This document shows, piece after piece, positions 59,410 through 64,000 of a stretch of 64,000 bases of DNA; position 1 is the stretch's first letter, and each line of letters starts with the position of its first letter. A program made the position numbers and the translations under genes. This DNA comes from Panagrolaimus kolymaensis. Taxonomy: Eukaryota; Nematoda; Chromadorea; Rhabditida; Panagrolaimidae. The stretch is from positions 5,394,001 through 5,458,000 of the forward strand of contig JAJQJQ010000007.1 of assembly GCA_028622995.1 (NCBI GenBank), written 5' to 3'. Below the pieces are notes generated by a model. It did not search any database, was not told the DNA's origin, and saw nothing but the letters and a program-made list of their open reading frames with translations.

Positions 59410-59543
59410 CTTCCAAATCGGCACCATAGGATCCATTTTGAAAAATATGATTGAAAATGGATGTAAAAACACCTAATAAATGATAAAAATAAAGCACTTT
59501 TCCTCTGCAATTTTTTTTCTAATTCAAATCGTTTTAAATAAGA
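59410..59543 (+). repeat. About 135-bp repeat unit, copy 2
   Basis: Direct copy beginning CTTCCAAATCGGCACCATAG and ending GTTTTAAATAAGATT. The minus strand of this unit has an open frame with GSYGADLEG, also partly kept in copy 3, which may mean that the repeat derives from coding DNA. Confidence 0.8.
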
Positions 59544-59589
59544 TTTCTTGGTTGAAGCCTTGATACTCGTGTTCTTAAAATAAATAATT

Positions 59590-59733
59590 GCTTCCAAATC
59601 GGCACTATAGGATCCGTTTTGAAAAATATTATTAAAAATGGATGTAAAAATGCATAAAAATGATAAAAATAAGACACTTTTACTATGCAATTTTTTTTCT
59701 AATTCAATCAAATCATTTTAAATTTGATTAAGG
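59590..59733 (+). repeat. About 135-bp repeat unit, copy 3
   Basis: Direct copy beginning GCTTCCAAATCGGCACTATA, with several substitutions in the middle (AATATTATTAAAAATGG) and a short insertion near its end. Separated from copy 2 by about 45 bp. Confidence 0.8.
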
Positions 59734-59787
59734 TACCTCAATGCTTCATAAATAAATAATGGATCACAGTTGAGGTACATCCCGTGC

Positions 59788-59860
59788 ATGCGATTCAAAA
59801 TCCCGTTGGGAATAATTTTAATATATATATTTAAAAATATTTGGATCAAAAAATCCATAT
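59788..59860 (-). repeat. Right arm of the imperfect inverted repeat
   Basis: Reverse complement of this stretch, ending in ATTTTGAATCGCAT, matches 59231-59302. See the left arm. Confidence 0.6.
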
Positions 59861-60291
59861 CTCCAATTCAAGCCCTAATTCAAAGCGAGATTCACTAATG
59901 TCTTGCATCAAAGCTTGATACATGTGTTTGGAATGTCTGGAAATCAAAATTTTTGAATTGCGGCAATTTTTTTTATTTTCCAATTAATTTTTATTTATTT
60001 TTTTAACCCTAATAATGTATGCAAAAAGTAACTGGATCCCTCAATTAAAGAGATATGAAATTTCAAGATTTCATACTCAATAACATAGGTATTTAATGTT
60101 CAAAGCCACATAGCTCGATCTGAGACTTATCTTTCACTAAACAAATATTGAATTATTTTTGTAGGTTTTTAAGAGAACTATCACATCTGATAAACAAAAT
60201 TTTTTAAGCTTTCATACTTATGAGTTTGGAATTTATTTTTACTTTATCAAAGCATTTTTTGCTTTAAGTGTAAAAAGATTAATTTTTGAAG

Positions 60292-60428
60292 GCTTCTAAA
60301 TCGGCACCATAGGATCCGTTTTGTAAAATACGGTTGAAAATGGGTGTAAAAACACCTAATAAATGATAAAAATAAAGCACTTTTCCTCTGCAATTTTTTT
60401 TCTAATTCAAAAACTTTTAAATAAGATT
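60292..60428 (+). repeat. About 135-bp repeat unit, copy 4
   Basis: Direct copy beginning GCTTCTAAATCGGCACCATA and ending TTTAAATAAGATT, about 560 bp downstream of copy 3. It lies just beyond the 3' end of the globin gene, which is transcribed toward it. Confidence 0.8.
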
Positions 60429-60541
60429 AAGTATCTCAACGCTTGCTTGATGCAGGCAGCTATTTTTGAAATGTCTTTGCCCACTAACATAATTTTATAA
60501 AAAATATCTGATTTTTGTTTACAATAAATAAATAAAAAAAT

Positions 60542-63292
60542 TTATGCATCGATTAAGTTTACAGGTGTAATAGAAAATTTTTTTCTTGGCGAAGACCATA
60601 CATCTTCAGAAACATCGGTATCGTCACTGCTTTCAGAATTATCCTTCAATGATAAACCCGAAAAGCTTGCTGATATTCGAAGATGGCTGTGTCGATTTGT
60701 TGATGGTGGAGTATAAAATGAACATTCTGAATCTTCACGATCTCCATTTTCATAATAATTTGATGATTTACATTTTCGATGCATTTCTTGAAGTGATAAT
60801 TTATGATCCTCAAGATATTCAGGTTTTAAATGCTGTTGACTTTCTGCTCGCTTTGTTAAATCTGAAGGATATTCGGGGCATTGAGGAAATGGGCATTGCG
60901 ATAGCTTCAATGGAGAATAAGCAGGCGCTGGTGTTAATATCGAAGAGGTAAATTTGCGACGATTTTGTTTTTCTTCATCAAAACCTTGCCTCATTTGTTT
61001 TATTATAAATGCCACTAAAGTTCTCCATGCAATCATCGTATCTCGACATCGTTGACCACCTTCCCATTCAATAGCTGTTTGAGTCATGCATTCAGCAAAG
61101 GTATCCCAATATTGTGGAAGAAAACCTCTACCTTGAAACATAACATGCTTTTTACCCAGTCCCTAAAAGTTTAAATTTTATTTAAATTTGTAAATTTTGA
61201 TTCAGAAAGCTCATAACTCTCTATAACAAGAAAGAAAAAAACAAACATTTTTTGATAATTTTCCCCCATGTTTCCCCCCATGTTTATTTGGGAATGTTTG
61301 TCTAAGTCTGGATCTGAAAATTCTGAATGAGAGTTTGGTTTCAAAATGAAGCATGAAAAATGCTGATTATGAAAATTATGGAAATGAGTTCCGGAAATTT
61401 TTCTGGGATGAGATATGGCATATGCAAATTTTTGATTTCGAAATGTTTGTGCTTTCATTGCGGTTGTGGCGTAGTGGTTGAATGCCAGCGCAGCGTTTGG
61501 AAAGGGAAATGCATTTGACAATGAAAAAATGAAAAGGCATGCATGGTTCGATGCCACATGAAGACCAAAAAATGGAATTTATCAATTTTAGTGATTATTT
61601 GGTTATGAAAAATTTGGGAATGCATTGGAAATAATGTTTTTAATGTTAATGCAGATAAGCAAGCATGCTTCGATGTTGGTGGAGTAAAAATTAGTAAGAT
61701 ATGGAAATGCTTGAGAATGGTTGGATATAAAGATGTAATGATCTTTGAAGGGATTGTTTTTTTTTGTTGTAATGTAAATTGAAATGCAGATATGCTATTT
61801 TTTAATAAAAAGTTTCAAATATAGAATAAGTTTTGGGTTGGCCGGAACGGGCAACCCGAAACTTTTTTGGATTGCTTGCTCTGTTTAGGGGTGGCTCGGG
61901 GCCTACTTTTTAGGGCCCCGGCCCGGCCTGGCCCGGCCTGGCCCGGCAAAATCCGCTTAGGCCCGGTCCGGCCCCGCTAAAAACCTAATTTTTGGGCCCC
62001 GGCCCGGCCCCGGCCCCGGTAGCTCCCTTGGTCCTCCCTTTGTAATTTTAGGAAAAATTTTTTTATTTTTTTTAAAGTTTAGGCCCTTCGGCCCCGCTAC
62101 CAAATTTTAGGCCCCCGGCCCGGCCCCGGGCCGGGCCGGGCCGGGGCTTCGGGGCCTCGAGCCACCCCTAGCTCTGTTTATGAATATGATATTTTTATGA
62201 AAAAATGAGGGGAAACTGGGAGTTTGGGATTGCGATTTTGAAATGCACTATGATATGAATGAATTGTAAAAAATGCAACTGAATGTTGAAATGACAAGTT
62301 TTTGCGGCGCCCCAAGTGGGGCGCCTTAAAAACTTGTTTAATTTTTTAATTGCTGCGTAAAAATGCAGTATGTCACTACAAAAAACTACAACCTCCTCAA
62401 ATTTTTTGACAATTCCAATAAATGTTACATATTTTGTTTTTGACACTTACTTACTTGAAAATGCTGTACTAGCTTTTCGGTGTAATTTAAATTTTTAACA
62501 ATATAATCAAATGTTCGATTAAAAACCACCGCATGTTTACGAAATCTTGGATCATATTTGAGTCGACCTTGGGGAATTTTTTCTAAACCAAAGATCATTT
62601 TGATATCTGGTTGAGCTGTTAAAACTAAAAGGAATATCTTTGTTCCAACATTATCTGCACCACTCTGAAAACAAAACAGAAAAATGAAAAATACATATTT
62701 GTTGCAAAAAAGTTTATGTTTTGATTTTTTTAGAAGTAAAAAAATAAAATAAAACAATAGTTGTTTTATTCCAATAAAGTCCATTGTCTAATATTTTATG
62801 GACGACTCACTTTTCGACTACGTTTCCATGAATTTTCAATTAAAAGTCTTTGAGTTCTTGAAAGAAGTTCATTATTATTTGCGGCATTATGGTTCGATGA
62901 ATATGAATTTATACTAATTGAATTTAGTTCCGAACTTGAAAGGGAGGAAGTACGTTGACTTTCAATGGTTCCTGTGCGTGAGAGAGTATTATTGGAATTG
63001 CTGAAATCTCGAGAGTTTAAATTGTTAATGGTGAACTCAAAAATTTACCTTTTCGCTCTAACTTTGCCTTTCGTTGGAATTGATAAACCCGCTTCTGTTG
63101 TTATTATTCCATTATTATTGCTCAGCTTTTTCTTTGGTTTTGATGTAGTTTTACGCTTTTTTGTTTCTATAATTTTTCTTATTAATTTTAAAAACCTTAA
63201 ACCAGAAAATAAATATCCTTACTTTCTGGACTTCCAATTCTATATCGTTTTTCAGCTAATGTAAGTTGAGGAGTACTTTGTTGTGATCCCAT
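60542..63292 (-). CDS. N-myristoylation-type nematode globin
   Basis: Exons 63292-63223, 63166-63049, 63000-62811, 62664-62455, 61162-60542 encode 402 residues. The globin fold is central: LLIENSWKRSRKSGADNVGT (helices A-B), GRLKYDPRFRKHAVVFNRTF with a histidine at the E7 position, and LGKKHVMF with the proximal F8 histidine. YWDTFAECMTQTAIEWEG and WRTLVAFIIKQMRQGFDEE complete helices G-H. Extra N- and C-terminal tails are serine/lysine-rich. The protein starts MGSQQS, a good N-myristoylation consensus, so membrane attachment is likely, as for C. elegans GLB-26-type globins believed to act in signalling or redox rather than oxygen storage. Intron 62454-61163 is 1.29 kb and holds a hAT MITE, a long palindrome and a tRNA-like module. 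I do not assign a glb number. Confidence 0.9.
61467..61555 (+). repeat. tRNA-like Pol III module in the globin intron
   Basis: A box TGGCGTAGTGG (61467-61477) and B box GGTTCGATGCC (61545-61555) on the plus strand, 67 bases apart, followed by CACATGAAG. The A-box region TGGCGTAGTGGTTGAATGCC is very tRNA-like, but the spacing is longer than in a normal tRNA and no full cloverleaf forms; a SINE head or pseudo-tRNA is likely. Antisense to the globin gene. Confidence 0.5.
61886..62170. mobile_element. hAT-type MITE 3 (GGCCCGG subterminal repeats)
   Basis: 285-bp element in the globin intron with terminal inverted repeats TAGGGGTGGCTCG at both ends and a perfect 8-bp target duplication GCTCTGTT (61878-61885, 62171-62178). 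The subterminal regions are runs of GGCCCGGCCC and GGCCCCGG in both orientations around a short A/T-rich centre, giving very GC-rich DNA in an AT-rich intron. TAGGGGTGG ends are common in hAT families. No coding sequence. Confidence 0.92.
62295..62336. repeat. Near-perfect 42-bp palindrome
   Basis: CAAGTTTTT-GC-GGCGCCCC-AAGT-GGGGCGCC-TT-AAAAACTTG: a stem of 9 plus 8 pairs with one 2-base internal mismatch and a 4-base loop. It would form a very stable hairpin in DNA or in the globin pre-mRNA. Its origin is unknown; it may be a minimal foldback element or recombination relic. Confidence 0.85.
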
Positions 63293-64000
63293 CTCTTTAG
63301 TTTCCTTTTGTCACCAGTATCAAAAATAAAAATGTCACAAGTTTGTTTTTGTTTTGTTATTTCCAAAAAATGGAGGCTAAAACCAATCTTGTTTTAGTTG
63401 TTTCAATTTCAAGCATTCAACTTTGACAACTTTTTTAACCCACGAATAGAAAAAAAAACATGAGTTGCAAAGTTCACGCTTGCGTATTTTTTAGCAACGG
63501 CTCTTCTCTGTTTCCCAAAAAAAAATGAAACAAATTACAAAAAGCTTTAATTTAAAATAAGATTATCGAATCGAGAGAAAAGTTAATTATAGGAAGGCAT
63601 TGTGAATTTAAAAAATAATAAAATGTCTCGATGACAGAAATATGTATTTTTTTGAGGGTTTGAAGAATTAAAAAATTGGGAATGGAAGACATTCATTTTT
63701 TGGACATTTCTTATAAACACTACTACTTCCAAATGACGAAACCATTTAGTCTGTTTTTTTTCTTCTTGCTTGCATTTTTGAAGGATCTCATCGTCCCTTT
63801 TTTCTTATCTCTTTTCATATTTTTTAAATGCAACATTTCACGCTCGCTTTTCAAAGTCTCTTTTTCACGTCAAATTTTTTTTTGTGAGAAATATCAGAAA
63901 GAATGCAAAGGATGAATAAGATTAGCGGCTACGAAAGAGAATAGATAAATAAACAAATTTAAAAAAAACAGGTGGAATGAATGCGGTTAAAACCAGGAAT
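63293..64000. other. 5' flank of the globin gene
   Basis: A/T-rich sequence with no supported gene. The plus-strand frame 63676-63915 is phenylalanine/leucine-rich and lacks any splice or domain support. Confidence 0.4.

Noticed and set aside
59129..59711. Minus-strand open frames of about 100 codons
   Set aside because: They span the 135-bp repeats, change frame between copies and lack start or splice context; kept only as a hint on the repeat's origin.

Overview
The window is nuclear DNA from a nematode. It is AT-rich, with introns mostly of about 45-60 bp ending in TTTTTAG or TTTCAG, and several start codons sit directly behind an acceptor-like TTTTTAG or TTTCAG, as in spliced-leader trans-splicing. 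It encodes nematode-type products (cuticle collagen, N-myristoylation-type globin, NLF-1) and C. elegans-like gene structures. The species cannot be named from the sequence; a rhabditid or tylenchid worm is my guess.

Layout. 1-7.4 kb: sec-22 (+), glutathione reductase gsr-1 (+, with a separate mitochondrial-leader exon) and nlf-1/FAM155 (-), convergent with gsr-1. 7.4-16.5 kb: a gene-poor block rich in purine/pyrimidine runs. 16.5-18.4 kb: scattered candidate exons of an unrecognised gene. 19-21 kb: a secreted cysteine-rich protein. 21.1-24.5 kb: otopetrin proton channel (-) with a tRNA-Asp in one intron on the other strand. 27.2-31.4 kb: PEX12 (-), a possible 57-residue gene overlapping its stop codon, and a BTB-BACK-PHR protein (-) with a 15-nt microexon. 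34.6-37.9 kb: a short CAP-Gly-less dynactin p150-like gene (-), divergent from a katanin con80 gene (+). 38.4-43.2 kb: an unrecognised 159-residue protein, a TUT1/USIP-1-type terminal uridylyltransferase and CMC1 (all -). 43.8-47.9 kb: two divergent UBX-domain genes, the second being FAF2/UBXD8. 49.3-50.7 kb: mitochondrial endonuclease G (+). 50.8-55.5 kb: a cuticle collagen (-) and a single-exon, highly charged, membrane-anchored LEA-like protein (-). 55.7 kb: a second identical tRNA-Asp. 56-57.7 kb: a secreted carboxylesterase (-). 58-60.5 kb: a nest of repeats. 60.5-63.3 kb: a globin (-).

The genes are a mixed set with no single pathway. Shared themes are mitochondria and redox (gsr-1, CMC1, cps-6, globin), membrane or ER traffic and quality control (sec-22, nlf-1, FAF2, PEX12) and the microtubule cytoskeleton (dynactin, katanin).

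The most interesting non-genic finding is a set of four short non-autonomous transposons at 32.5, 48.1, 50.0 and 61.9 kb. Three have clear hAT hallmarks: TIRs beginning CAG or TAG and perfect 8-bp target duplications. The fourth lies in the cps-6 intron and has a perfect 117-bp inverted repeat. Each is built from its own short oligonucleotide (GAGGCG, ACCGAA, CAACTCGTGA or GGCCCGG) repeated in both orientations, so the four share an architecture but almost no sequence.
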